Positions 1 to 7,558 of a DNA stretch of 35,238 nucleotides are shown here, piece by piece. The first letter of the stretch is position 1; every line of letters begins with the position of its first letter. The stretch is from an uncultured Clostridia bacterium (lineage in GTDB: Bacteria; Bacillota; Clostridia; Oscillospirales; Oscillospiraceae), in contig CAMCDX010000007.1 of NCBI GenBank assembly GCA_945873695.1, positions 1 through 35,238 on the forward strand, written 5' to 3'. Made by a program: the position numbers and the translations under genes. Below the pieces are notes generated by a model. That model made no database searches. It worked only from the letters and a program-made list of their open reading frames with translations, and had not been told where the DNA came from.

Positions 1-52
1 CCCCTGCAAAATGCAACCCAGTTGCTTTAAGCAGAGGTTTTTCGACAAGCTG
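1..52 (+). repeat. 52-bp dispersed box, copy A
   Basis: This 52-bp segment recurs in inverted orientation at 26438-26489 with one mismatch. It contains a small hairpin (GCAAC, loop CCA, GTTGC, positions 13-25) enclosed by CTGC/GCAG (positions 4-7 and 31-34). It ends in GTTTTTCGACAAGCTG, directly followed by an intrinsic terminator. The left end is at the window edge, so the element may extend further. I see no protein-coding reason for the conservation. It could be part of a dispersed palindromic repeat or the 3' part of a structured RNA. Confidence 0.8.
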
Positions 53-83
53 AGGACCGGCTCTTGTGAGCCGGTCCTTTTTA
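53..83 (+). terminator. Intrinsic terminator after repeat copy A
   Basis: A perfect 10-bp stem (53-62 with 69-78) and a 6-nt loop are followed by a run of five T on the plus strand. It would end a plus-strand transcript entering from the left of the window or arising in the repeat. On the minus strand the same hairpin lies just beyond the DUF6881-like gene but lacks a U tract. Confidence 0.8.
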
Positions 84-91
84 TGTTTGTA

Positions 92-367
92 TCAGAAAAA
101 CATCCCCATGAAGCCGTCGGGCATCTGACGGCTCTGATCCCAGATATCGTCAAACTGCACCCGGTTCAGAGCCGTCACATCGCCCTCGGAGCCGGCGGCC
201 TGCCGAGGGTCCATGGGAGGCTCGTCCAGGTCGTCATAGGGCTGGTACAACCCCACCCGGAATACCTCCACCTTCCGCCGGGGGCAGCCCCGGCTGTCCA
301 GCTCCAGATACAACTTCCAGGGCTCGTCCGGCTCCTCGTGGTCCCATTCGATCACATAATACTGCAT
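92..367 (-). CDS. DUF6881-like small protein
   Basis: A 91-residue acidic protein rich in aromatic residues. It begins MQYYVIEWDHEEPDEPWKLY, and the later pattern (ELDSRG, RRKVEVFR) resembles the DUF6881 domain, for which no biochemical role is established. The ATG at 367 is preferred over upstream in-frame starts because a GAGGAG ribosome binding site lies just before it and because longer versions overlap the upstream gene. It starts 10 bp after the alanyl-tRNA editing gene, so the two are probably cotranscribed. No signal peptide or membrane segment is visible. The family call comes from pattern recognition only. Confidence 0.65.
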   Translation of the reverse strand: MQYYVIEWDHEEPDEPWKLYLELDSRGCPRRKVEVFRVGLYQPYDDLDEPPMDPRQAAGSEGDVTALNRVQFDDIWDQSRQMPDGFMGMFF

Positions 368-377
368 ACGATTCTCC

Positions 378-1526
378 TCACTTACTGAAAAAACGCTGGA
401 TATCGGCCTGAGATGCCTGGACACTGCCCTGGGCGAAGCCATTCCGGCCGCCGCCCCGGCCGTTCAGAGCCTTATTCAGATCCTTCACCAGAGCGGAGAT
501 ATCCTGAGCGTCGGGGTGGACCAGGGCGTAGGCGTATTGTCCGTCCTCCCCGGCGAACACAGCGGCCAGGCCGCCGGCACGCTTCGCCACGGTATCTGCC
601 AGACGGCGCACGCTGTCGCCCTTCATGGCGGGCTGGAACAGCACCACATCGCCGGCGCCCTCGTTCTCCTTAGCGATGGCGTCAAACACAGCCTCCTCCA
701 AATGGGTGGTCCGGGCCTTGGCGGCGGACAGTTCCGCCTCCAGCCGCTCCACCGCCGCCAAGGTGTCCAGAGGTTTGACACTGAGCTGCTGGCCGATGGC
801 TTTGGCCTGGTCGTAGGTCCCGCCCAGGTAGTCCAGGGCCCGTTTGCCGCAGAGAATCTCCAGCCGGACGCCCTCCCGGAACTTCTGGCAGGAGAGGACC
901 TTAATGAGGCCCACCTGGCCCGCCCGCAGGACATGGGTACCGCAGCAGGCGCAGCAGTCGGCCTCCGGGAATGTGACGATGCGGACCTGGCCCGTCAGCT
1001 CCTTTTTGCTGCGGTAGTCCAGAGCCGCCAGCTCTTCGGGGGAGGGGTAATCAATCTCCACCTCCCGGTCCGCCCAGATGACCTCATTGGCTTTCCGTTC
1101 CGCGTCCAGGGCCTGCTCCCAGGAGATGTCGGCGTTGTAGTCGATGGTGACGGTGTCCGCCCCCATGTGAAAGCCCACGTTGTCGCAGTGGTAGTCCCCG
1201 CAGAGGATGCCGGAGATGATATGCTCACCGGAGTGCTGCTGCATATGGTCGAACCGCCGTGCCCAGTCGATGCGCCCGGTGACCATCTGTCCGGTTTCCA
1301 CAGGCTTATCACAGGTGTGGAAAATCACCCCTCCTTTTTCATGAACATCGGTAACCTTCGCATCGTTCAGAGTGCCATGATCCGCGGGCTGACCGCCGCC
1401 CTCGGGATAGAAGGCGGTGCAGTCCAGCACCACCTGAAAGCCGTTTTTTCCGGCTTCGCAGGACAAAACGGTGGCGGGGAAGTCCTTGATGAAGGGGTCA
1501 ATGTAGTAGAGCTTTTCCGTTTCCAT
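378..1526 (-). CDS. Alanyl-tRNA editing protein (AlaX-type, with DHHA1 domain)
   Basis: A 382-residue free-standing editing protein of the alanyl-tRNA synthetase family, predicted to hydrolyse mischarged Ser-tRNA(Ala) or Gly-tRNA(Ala). The N-terminal part has the AlaX/AlaRS pattern (AFYPEGGGQPADHG, about residues 38-51). The zinc-binding site is visible as HSGEH (H98, H102) and CCACCGTH (C194, H198). The C-terminal part ends in a DHHA1-like glycine-rich stretch (GRGGGRNGFAQG). There is no aminoacylation domain, so it is a trans-editing factor rather than a truncated AlaRS. The ATG at 1526 follows a GGAAG ribosome binding site; the longer 402-residue reading has no better site. It lies 22 bp downstream of a GNAT gene, probably in one operon. 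Confidence 0.88.
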   Translation of the reverse strand: METEKLYYIDPFIKDFPATVLSCEAGKNGFQVVLDCTAFYPEGGGQPADHGTLNDAKVTDVHEKGGVIFHTCDKPVETGQMVTGRIDWARRFDHMQQHSGEHIISGILCGDYHCDNVGFHMGADTVTIDYNADISWEQALDAERKANEVIWADREVEIDYPSPEELAALDYRSKKELTGQVRIVTFPEADCCACCGTHVLRAGQVGLIKVLSCQKFREGVRLEILCGKRALDYLGGTYDQAKAIGQQLSVKPLDTLAAVERLEAELSAAKARTTHLEEAVFDAIAKENEGAGDVVLFQPAMKGDSVRRLADTVAKRAGGLAAVFAGEDGQYAYALVHPDAQDISALVKDLNKALNGRGGGRNGFAQGSVQASQADIQRFFSK

Positions 1527-1548
1527 GTGGAAAACTTCCTTTCGATTG

Positions 1549-2307
1549 TTATAGGAGCGGTTCACCTTGCGGCGAGCATCGGACAAAGGCCCGGTACGGA
1601 TCTCCCGGCGTATAGCCCAGCCGTTCCGCCAGGGACAGGGAGGAGGCGTTGTGGGCGTCCCAGCTGGGGTATATCCCCCGGTCCAGACATTCCAGGATCA
1701 GCGCCGCACCGCAGGCCCTGGCAAGGCCATGGCGGCGGAAGTCTGGATGGGTGTCGATTTCAATTTCAATCCCGCCGTCAAAAGTGGCATAGGAGGATGC
1801 TCCGGCCACCAGAGTGTCTCCCCGCAGGACGGCAAAGCCCAGCCCCAGGGCTTGGAAGCACGCCCAGGTGGGATATTGGGATACTAGGTCCTGACTCCAG
1901 GTATTTTCTAAACACAAATTGTATAATTTTTGATTAATTATCCGAACAGTATAAGAATTTGGCAGGCTGCTGGCGTATATTTGCAGAGCTTTCCGGTCAA
2001 AAATGGTGTCTTTCCGGGTGGCGTAGCGGGTGATGGGCTGAATACCCCGGCCAAACCGGGCGGCGATTGCGGCTGCCCAGGCGTCGTTTTGGGGAATCAG
2101 CAGGGGAACGGAAACGGCGTCCAGCAACGACTTGTCAGGGCTTCCGGCGAAAAAGGAGAAGTCTCCCAGGACCGCCGCGGCGGAGAGCATGGATTCGGTA
2201 GTGTATACGTTCCCCATGCGACCTTGCAGACAGGCCCATAGAATGCCCTCCGGCCAGGCACCGAACAGGGGCGCGGCCGGGGACGGGACAGACAGCTTTC
2301 GAATCAT
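1549..2307 (-). CDS. GNAT-family acetyltransferase
   Basis: A 252-residue protein whose C-terminal half carries the GNAT acetyl-CoA binding pattern (about residues 187-197, HPDFRRHGLARACG), followed by the usual AGxxNxxSxxLxxxxGY-like helix (DAHNASSLSLAERLGY). The N-terminal half is not recognisable, as in two-domain GNAT proteins of the PF12746 type. The start at 2307 is chosen because its ATG overlaps the TGA of the upstream NagZ-like gene as ATGA, implying translational coupling. The substrate is unknown. A short stretch at about 1900-1970 is much more AT-rich than the rest of the gene, but the frame stays open through it. Confidence 0.75.
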   Translation of the reverse strand: MIRKLSVPSPAAPLFGAWPEGILWACLQGRMGNVYTTESMLSAAAVLGDFSFFAGSPDKSLLDAVSVPLLIPQNDAWAAAIAARFGRGIQPITRYATRKDTIFDRKALQIYASSLPNSYTVRIINQKLYNLCLENTWSQDLVSQYPTWACFQALGLGFAVLRGDTLVAGASSYATFDGGIEIEIDTHPDFRRHGLARACGAALILECLDRGIYPSWDAHNASSLSLAERLGYTPGDPYRAFVRCSPQGEPLL

Positions 2308-3479
2308 AGAATGCCATCCAGAAGCCCCAGAAATTGCTTCCATCGCAACACCCGGCGGCAGGCTGCGTCGATGACATCCTCGGAGAGCATGCCGTTTTCC
2401 ACGGCGTCGATGACCTTGGGAATCTGGGCCCGATAGTCAGTGGTGAGGACCAGATCGTTGCCGGCCTGGAGGGCCATGACAGCCACGGCCCCGTCGGCGG
2501 CGTAGGCGCTGACAGCGTCCATGGCCAGGTCGTCGGTCATCACCACACCGTCGAAGCCCAGTTCCTCCCGCAGGATGCGGTGGACAGCGGGGGAGAGGGA
2601 GGCGGGCAGGTTCGGGTCCATACACTCCACAATGTTGTGGGAGACCAGTACGGAAGTCAAGGCGCCGCCGCTGTCAAAACCGGCGGAGAAGGGGAGGAAG
2701 TCCCCGCTGATGAAATCCTCATAGGGCCGATCGTCCACGGCGATGCCGGTGTGGGTGTCGGCGTTGCTGCCGTAGCCGGGGAAGTGCTTCAGCACACTGC
2801 CCATCCCATCTCCGGACATTTTCGCGGTGACGGCGGAGACGTAACTGGCTGTTGATGTTTCGTCTTGCCCAAAAGAGCGGGGATAAATGAAGTCGCCGGG
2901 GTCTGTGGATACATCCGCCACCGGGGCTAGGTTCACGTTGAAGCCCAGAGCCTTCAGCAGCACATCCTTCTCGTGGGCGTCCGCCGTGACGCGGTCCATG
3001 CCGCCCAGGGCGTACAGCCGTTGGGGAGAGGCGAATTTCTCACTGCGGATGTGAGGGTTGGAGCTGACCCGCACCACGGTGCCGCCCTCCTCGTCCACGC
3101 CGATCAGCAGCGGGATGGCGGCGGTGTCCTGGTAGCTTTGGATGGTCTGAATGAGCTCGTTGGCGGTGTTGTCTTTCGTGTCCCGGCCGAAGAGGATGTA
3201 GCCGCCCAGGTGGTAAGTACGCACGTCCTCCACAGCATTCTCCGCCGGGCAGCGGACAAAGAACAGCTGGCCCACCTTTTCCTCCAGGGTCATGGAGTCC
3301 AGCAGAGTATCCACAGGATCAGCGGGCTCAGGCTCCGGTTCCAGCTGAGGCTCCGGGGCGGCCGCTTCCTCCTGAGTGGGGGGAGCGGGGTCCTCTTCCG
3401 AAGAGGCAGCTGTTTCGCCGCAGGCGGAAAGAGACAGCAGGGAACAAGCGGCCAGCAGCGCCGCCAGCAGTCGTTTCAT
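2304..3479 (-). CDS. Glycoside hydrolase family 3 beta-N-acetylhexosaminidase lipoprotein (NagZ-like)
   Basis: A 391-residue secreted lipoprotein. It starts MKRLLAALLAACSLLSLSAC, a signal peptide ending in a lipobox with the anchored Cys at residue 20, followed by a Glu/Pro-rich linker. The GH3 catalytic domain shows KHFPGYGSNADTHTG (about residues 230-245), which supplies the catalytic Asp/His dyad typical of NagZ enzymes, and VVMTDDLAMD (about 312-321), with the nucleophile probably D316. It should release beta-linked N-acetylglucosamine from peptidoglycan fragments outside the cell. The ATG at 3479 has a GGGAGGTG ribosome binding site. Its stop overlaps the start of the GNAT gene downstream. 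Confidence 0.87.
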   Translation of the reverse strand: MKRLLAALLAACSLLSLSACGETAASSEEDPAPPTQEEAAAPEPQLEPEPEPADPVDTLLDSMTLEEKVGQLFFVRCPAENAVEDVRTYHLGGYILFGRDTKDNTANELIQTIQSYQDTAAIPLLIGVDEEGGTVVRVSSNPHIRSEKFASPQRLYALGGMDRVTADAHEKDVLLKALGFNVNLAPVADVSTDPGDFIYPRSFGQDETSTASYVSAVTAKMSGDGMGSVLKHFPGYGSNADTHTGIAVDDRPYEDFISGDFLPFSAGFDSGGALTSVLVSHNIVECMDPNLPASLSPAVHRILREELGFDGVVMTDDLAMDAVSAYAADGAVAVMALQAGNDLVLTTDYRAQIPKVIDAVENGMLSEDVIDAACRRVLRWKQFLGLLDGIL

Positions 3480-3506
3480 AGGCACCTCCCGGAGCTTGAT
3501 GTGGAT

Positions 3507-3535
3507 AGTGTACCACAAAGCGGAGAAAAAAGAAA
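3507..3535 (-). promoter_or_regulatory. Candidate extended -10 promoter for the NagZ-like gene
   Basis: On the minus strand TGGTACACT gives a TGN-extended -10 (TACACT at 3512-3507), 27 bases before the start codon. The -35 region is poor. It lies just after the aspS-operon terminator, where a new promoter would be expected. Confidence 0.35.
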
Positions 3536-3558
3536 GGGCGCGGGTGTTTCCCGCGTCC
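3525..3558 (-). terminator. Intrinsic terminator of the hisS-orf-aspS operon
   Basis: A 9-bp GC-rich stem with one mismatch (3558-3550 with 3544-3536) and a 5-nt loop are followed on the minus strand by TTTCTTTTTT. It lies 20 bp beyond the duplicated aspS tail at 3578-3633, not directly after the functional aspS stop at 3801. This suggests it is the original aspS terminator. Confidence 0.8.
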
Positions 3559-3577
3559 TTTCCGGCTAAAGCAGACG

Positions 3578-3633
3578 TTATTCCTCAGGCTTTACCAGGG
3601 CAATGTGCAGCTCATCCAGCTGCGCCTGGGTGA
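3578..3633 (-). pseudogene. Detached duplicate of the aspS 3' end
   Basis: These 56 bp match 3801-3856, the last 18 codons plus stop of aspS, at 54 of 56 positions. Read on the minus strand they encode a tail ending HIALVKPEE and a stop; the functional gene ends HIALVKPQE. The two copies are in direct orientation, offset by 223 bp. No start codon or rest of the gene accompanies this copy. Confidence 0.9.
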
Positions 3634-3800
3634 TTCCCCAAAAGGCGGGGCCTTTTGGGGAGCCCCTTTGATTTGAAATGCTCGGTGGAAATGAATTCCG
3701 CCTGCGCCAAGGTTTTGCCTGCCGGCAAAACGCTTGACGCGCCTGACGGCGCGGCTCGCCGTTGGCTCGCCCGAAGTCACCGGGAAAAGCTGGCGGTTTC
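3634..3800. repeat. 167-bp palindrome-rich insert between aspS 3' duplicates
   Basis: The segment between the two aspS tail copies encodes no convincing protein. It begins with a strong hairpin (stem 3636-3645 with 3651-3660, loop CGGGG). It also contains TTTTGCC/GGCAAAA and GCGCC/GGCGC inverted repeats and a near-direct repeat GGCTCGCC/TGGCTCGCC. This hairpin-dense composition resembles REP-like intergenic repeats or the remnant of an integrated element. No transposase fragment is visible. Confidence 0.65.
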
Positions 3801-5576
3801 TTATTCCTGGGGCTTTACCAGGGCAATGTGCAGCTCATCCAGCTGCGCCTGGGTGACTTCGCTGGGGGCGTCCATCATCACGTCCTGGGCGTTCTTGTTC
3901 ATGGGGAAGGGGATGATCTCCCGGATGGAGTCCTCGCCGGCCAGCAGCATGACCATGCGGTCCACGCCGGGGGCAATGCCCGCGTGGGGGGGCGCGCCGT
4001 AGGTGAAGGCGTTGTACATGGCGGGGAACTTAGCCTTCACGTCCTCCTCGCCCAGGCGGACCAGCTCGAAGGCCTTGATCATGATCTCGGGGTCGTGGTT
4101 CCGCACGGCGCCGGAGCTGAGCTCCACGCCGTTGCACACCAGGTCGTACTGGTCGGCGGTGATGGACAGGGGATCGATCTCACCCCGCTCGGCCTTCAGC
4201 AGCACTTCCAGGCCGCCGGAGGGCATGGAGAACGGGTTGTGGCAGAACTCCAGCTCACCGGACTCGTCGCCGATCTCGTACATGGGGAAGTCCACGATCC
4301 AGCAGAAGGCGTACTGTTCCTTATCCATGTGGCCGGGGACGGCGGCGCCCAGGGTCTTCACCAGGACGCCGGCGGTCTTCTGGGCGGCACCCAGGGTACC
4401 GGCGGACAGAGCCACGAAGTCGTTGGCCTTCAGGCCCAGAGCGGACACCACGGCGTCCTTGATGGGCTGGACGAACTTGGCGATGCCGCCCACGATTTCG
4501 CCGTTCTCGTCCAGGCGGAACCAGTAGGGCTTGCCGCCGGAGACGACCTCCACGTCGGCCAGGGTCTTGTCGATGAACTTGCGGGTCTCGTGGAAGTCGG
4601 AGACCACCACGGCCTTGACCACGTTGCCCTCGAAGGGGCCGAAGCCGCAGCCGCCCAGAACAGAAGTGACATCCTGCACCGTCAGGTCGATACGCAGGTC
4701 GGGCTTGTCGGAGCCGTACTTCTCCATGGCCTCCAGATAGGGAATGCGCATGAAGGGCGCGCCGCTGGCACGGTCATACTTGCCGTATTTGGCGAAGATG
4801 GGGGGCAGGACCTTTTCACAGACGGCAAACACGTCCTCCTGGGAGGCGAAGGCCATCTCCATATCCAGCTGGTAGAACTCGCCGGGGGAGCGGTCGCCCC
4901 GGGCGTCCTCGTCCCGGAAGCAGGGAGCGATCTGGAAGTACTTATCGAAACCGGAGGTCATCAGCAGCTGTTTGAACTGCTGGGGAGCCTGGGGCAGAGC
5001 GTAGAACTTGCCGGGATGCTTCCGGGCGGGCACCAGGTAGTCCCGGGCGCCCTCAGGGGAGGAAGCGGTCAGGATGGGGGTGGTGATCTCCAGGAAGCCC
5101 TCGGCGGTCATGGCCTGACGCAGGGCGGCCACCACGTTGCAGCGCAGGATGATGTTGCTCTTGACCTCAGGGTTCCGCAGATCCAGGTAGCGGTACTTCA
5201 GCCGCAGGGCCTCGTCGGCCTCCCGGCTGCGGTTGATCTGGAAGGGCAGCTCGTTGTGGCGGCAGCGGCCCAGGACCTCCACCTTGGCGGGGACAACCTC
5301 AATGTCGCCGGTAGGAATTTTGCTGTTCTTGGAGTCCCGCTCCCGGACGGTGCCCTCCACGGAGATGGTGGATTCCTTGGTGATGGCCTTGAAGGTGTTC
5401 ACCATGTCCTCGGTCTCGGCCACCACCTGGGTGGTGCCGTAGAAGTCCCGGACGATCACGAAGGCCAGGCTGGCGGAGACCACGCGGACGTTCTCCATCC
5501 AGCCCACGATCTTGACCTGTTTGCCGGCGTCAGCGATGCGCAGTTCGCCGCAGGTGTGGGTACGATTCTGCATCAT
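3801..5576 (-). CDS. aspS: Aspartate-tRNA ligase
   Basis: A 591-residue bacterial-type class II AspRS that charges tRNA(Asp), and possibly tRNA(Asn) if nondiscriminating. The order is an N-terminal OB-fold anticodon-binding domain (about 1-110), the catalytic core with motif 2 (FRDEDARGDRSPGEFYQLD, about 220-238), the bacterial GAD insertion (about 290-410), and motif 3 (GIAPGVDRMVMLLAG, about 531-545). The length is normal for the family. There are two consecutive ATGs at 5576 and 5573; an AAAGGA ribosome binding site lies upstream. It is the last gene of the T-box-led hisS-orf-aspS unit and has a 23-bp AT-rich dyad before it. Its 3' end is duplicated just downstream. Confidence 0.97.
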   Translation of the reverse strand: MMQNRTHTCGELRIADAGKQVKIVGWMENVRVVSASLAFVIVRDFYGTTQVVAETEDMVNTFKAITKESTISVEGTVRERDSKNSKIPTGDIEVVPAKVEVLGRCRHNELPFQINRSREADEALRLKYRYLDLRNPEVKSNIILRCNVVAALRQAMTAEGFLEITTPILTASSPEGARDYLVPARKHPGKFYALPQAPQQFKQLLMTSGFDKYFQIAPCFRDEDARGDRSPGEFYQLDMEMAFASQEDVFAVCEKVLPPIFAKYGKYDRASGAPFMRIPYLEAMEKYGSDKPDLRIDLTVQDVTSVLGGCGFGPFEGNVVKAVVVSDFHETRKFIDKTLADVEVVSGGKPYWFRLDENGEIVGGIAKFVQPIKDAVVSALGLKANDFVALSAGTLGAAQKTAGVLVKTLGAAVPGHMDKEQYAFCWIVDFPMYEIGDESGELEFCHNPFSMPSGGLEVLLKAERGEIDPLSITADQYDLVCNGVELSSGAVRNHDPEIMIKAFELVRLGEEDVKAKFPAMYNAFTYGAPPHAGIAPGVDRMVMLLAGEDSIREIIPFPMNKNAQDVMMDAPSEVTQAQLDELHIALVKPQE

Positions 5577-5612
5577 AGTTGGTTGTTCCTTTCTGTATTT
5601 CGATTATGATTT

Positions 5613-5635
5613 GTATATTTTAAATACAATATTAC
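5613..5635 (-). promoter_or_regulatory. 23-bp AT-rich dyad upstream of aspS
   Basis: On the minus strand this reads GTAATAT, 9 bases, AAATATAC: an imperfect inverted repeat of 23 bp, 36 bases before the aspS start. The same length and half-sites occur before mscL (10361-10383) and dut (21760-21782). It may be an operator or part of a promoter; no regulator is identified. Confidence 0.45.
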
Positions 5636-5644
5636 GAAACGGAT

Positions 5645-6163
5645 TTAATTTGCGGCCTGTTCCCACAGCGCATGAGCCATTTCCTGTCCAATTTCTTTAC
5701 TGTTCTTCATCAGCAGCGGCAGGGAAACGCTGTGTGTAAAGTCCTCGTAGTGCCAGGCATCCACGCAAAATGATAATTCTTCTGACCGCCAGACCTTCTG
5801 CCCGTTATCCTGAGCAAAGCCGATGATCATATTTCCAATGTCGCCATCCTCCAGAGTCTTGGAGGTGTTGACGGCGTTCTGTAAAAACGGCAGGATTTGC
5901 AGCAGCGGATTTAGAGGAGAACGGCGAAAGCGAAGCCCCTGGATTTGGCTCCAGAATGCGTCGAATCCCGGTGTTCCGGCCGAAAAGCGAAGACGGCGGC
6001 TGTTGTGGTCTCTGCCGTCGAACTGAATCAGCAGGACATCTGCCATATCCGGTTCCAGGTCCGGGAAAAGCGTCTCGACGCCTACCGGGCGGCTGTACCA
6101 GCCACACCAGCAGACCAGCGCCAGCAGCACCGCTGCAGCCGCGATTTTCCAGCGTTTTTTCAT
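5645..6163 (-). CDS. Hypothetical membrane-anchored protein between hisS and aspS
   Basis: A 172-residue protein of unknown family. Residues 1-4 are basic (MKKR) and residues 6-22 form one hydrophobic segment, so it is either an uncleaved N-terminal anchor or a signal peptide. The remainder is predicted outside the membrane and has no motif I recognise. The start at 6163 follows GAAAGGAA at normal spacing. It begins 36 bp after the hisS stop and ends 68 bp before aspS, so it should be cotranscribed from the T-box leader. By eye it is less GC-rich than hisS and aspS, which would fit later acquisition. A link to translation is not implied by its sequence. Confidence 0.75.
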   Translation of the reverse strand: MKKRWKIAAAAVLLALVCWCGWYSRPVGVETLFPDLEPDMADVLLIQFDGRDHNSRRLRFSAGTPGFDAFWSQIQGLRFRRSPLNPLLQILPFLQNAVNTSKTLEDGDIGNMIIGFAQDNGQKVWRSEELSFCVDAWHYEDFTHSVSLPLLMKNSKEIGQEMAHALWEQAAN

Positions 6164-6199
6164 ACGAATTTCCTTTCGCCCTCGACACGGACGGGCATA

Positions 6200-7558
6200 T
6201 CATCCCAGGATAACAGCGCCCTTTTCTTTCTCCGCCAGGCCCGCCTTGATGCGGTAGATGGTGGCGGCGGGCTCCAGCTTGGTCTGCTCGCCGGTGGTCA
6301 TGTCCTTGCAGGCCACCACGCCGGCGTTAATCTCGTCCTCGCCCAGAAAAATGACGTAGGGGATGCCCAGCTTGTCGGCGTAGGAAATCTTCTGCTTGAA
6401 CTTCTTCTCCTCGCAGTGGAGCTGGGTGCGGATGCCGTTCTCCCGCAGCTGCGTTGCCAGGGAGATGGCGGCGGACAGGTCCTCGGTCATGGGCAGGATC
6501 AACACGTCGGCGGGGGCGGTGGGCAGCTCCGGGTTCAGCATCCCCTGTTCGCCCAGAACGTAGAACAGCCGGGTGAGGCCGATGGAGATGCCCACGCCGG
6601 GGAGCTGGCGGTCAGTGTAGTACTCCGCCAGGTTGTCGTAGCGGCCGCCGGAGCAGACGGAGCCGATCTCCGGGTGGTCCAGCAGGGTGGTCTCATACAC
6701 GGTGCCGGTGTAGTAGTCCAGGCCCCGGGCGATGGTCAGGTCCACGGCAAAGTTCTCGGCGGGGACGCCGAAGGCGGCCAGGTACTTCACCACGGTGTTC
6801 AGCTCCGCCAGGCCGGTATCGAACACCTCATTCCGGCCCTGATAGCCCTCCAGCGCCGCCAGCACCTCCTCGTTGGTGCCGGTGATGGCGATGAACTTCA
6901 GGATCTCGCCGGCCTGCTCTTCGGACAAGGCAATTTCTTCGTCCATGAGAATAGCCTTCACCTTTTCGGGACCGATCTTGTCCAGCTTATCCACGGTGCG
7001 CATGATGTCGCCGGACTTTTCCGTCAGGCCAAGCATGGCATAGAAGCCGTTCAGGATCTTCCGGTTGTTCACCCGGATCTGAAACCGTTTCAGGCCCAAG
7101 GTGGAGAAGGTCTTATAGATGATGGCGGGAATTTCCGCCTCGTTGGTGATGGACAGCTTACCGTCGCCGATAATATCGATGTCCGCCTGATAGAATTCCC
7201 GGAACCGGCCCCGCTGGGCCCGCTCGCCCCGGTAGACCTTGCCGATCTGGTAGCGGCGGAAGGGGAAAGAGAGGTCGTTGTAGTGCAGGGCCACGTACTT
7301 GGCCAGGGGGACCGTCAGGTCGAACCGCAGGGCCAGGTCGGCGTCGCCCTTCTGGAAGCGGTAAATCTGTTTCTCGGTCTCGCCGCCGCCTTTGGCCAGC
7401 AGCACGTCGCTGGATTCGATGACGGGGGTGTCCAGAGGGGTGAAGCCATAGAGGGAGTAGGTGCGGCGCAGCACCTCCATAATGCGCTCCATCTGCTGCT
7501 GGGGCGCGGGGAGGAGCTCCATAAAGCCGGACAGCGTCCGGGGAGTCATTTTAGCCAT
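6200..7558 (-). CDS. hisS: Histidine-tRNA ligase
   Basis: A 452-residue class II HisRS, normal for bacteria. Motif 2 is at about residues 106-123 (YRGERAQRGRFREFYQAD). The histidine-specific signatures are GLDYYTGTVYE (about 278-288) and CSGGRYDNLAEYY (about 299-311). The C-terminal anticodon-binding domain follows (VLILPMTED onward). The ATG at 7558 has an AAGGAG ribosome binding site; a much longer upstream reading runs through the T-box leader and is rejected. It is the first gene behind the promoter and T-box at 7701-7975, followed by the hypothetical membrane protein gene and aspS. Confidence 0.96.
   Translation of the reverse strand: MAKMTPRTLSGFMELLPAPQQQMERIMEVLRRTYSLYGFTPLDTPVIESSDVLLAKGGGETEKQIYRFQKGDADLALRFDLTVPLAKYVALHYNDLSFPFRRYQIGKVYRGERAQRGRFREFYQADIDIIGDGKLSITNEAEIPAIIYKTFSTLGLKRFQIRVNNRKILNGFYAMLGLTEKSGDIMRTVDKLDKIGPEKVKAILMDEEIALSEEQAGEILKFIAITGTNEEVLAALEGYQGRNEVFDTGLAELNTVVKYLAAFGVPAENFAVDLTIARGLDYYTGTVYETTLLDHPEIGSVCSGGRYDNLAEYYTDRQLPGVGISIGLTRLFYVLGEQGMLNPELPTAPADVLILPMTEDLSAAISLATQLRENGIRTQLHCEEKKFKQKISYADKLGIPYVIFLGEDEINAGVVACKDMTTGEQTKLEPAATIYRIKAGLAEKEKGAVILG

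Noticed and set aside
3762-5609. Long plus-strand open frame opposite aspS
   Set aside because: It is a shadow of high-GC coding: its Gly/His/Val-rich translation matches no family, and the minus strand encodes complete AspRS.
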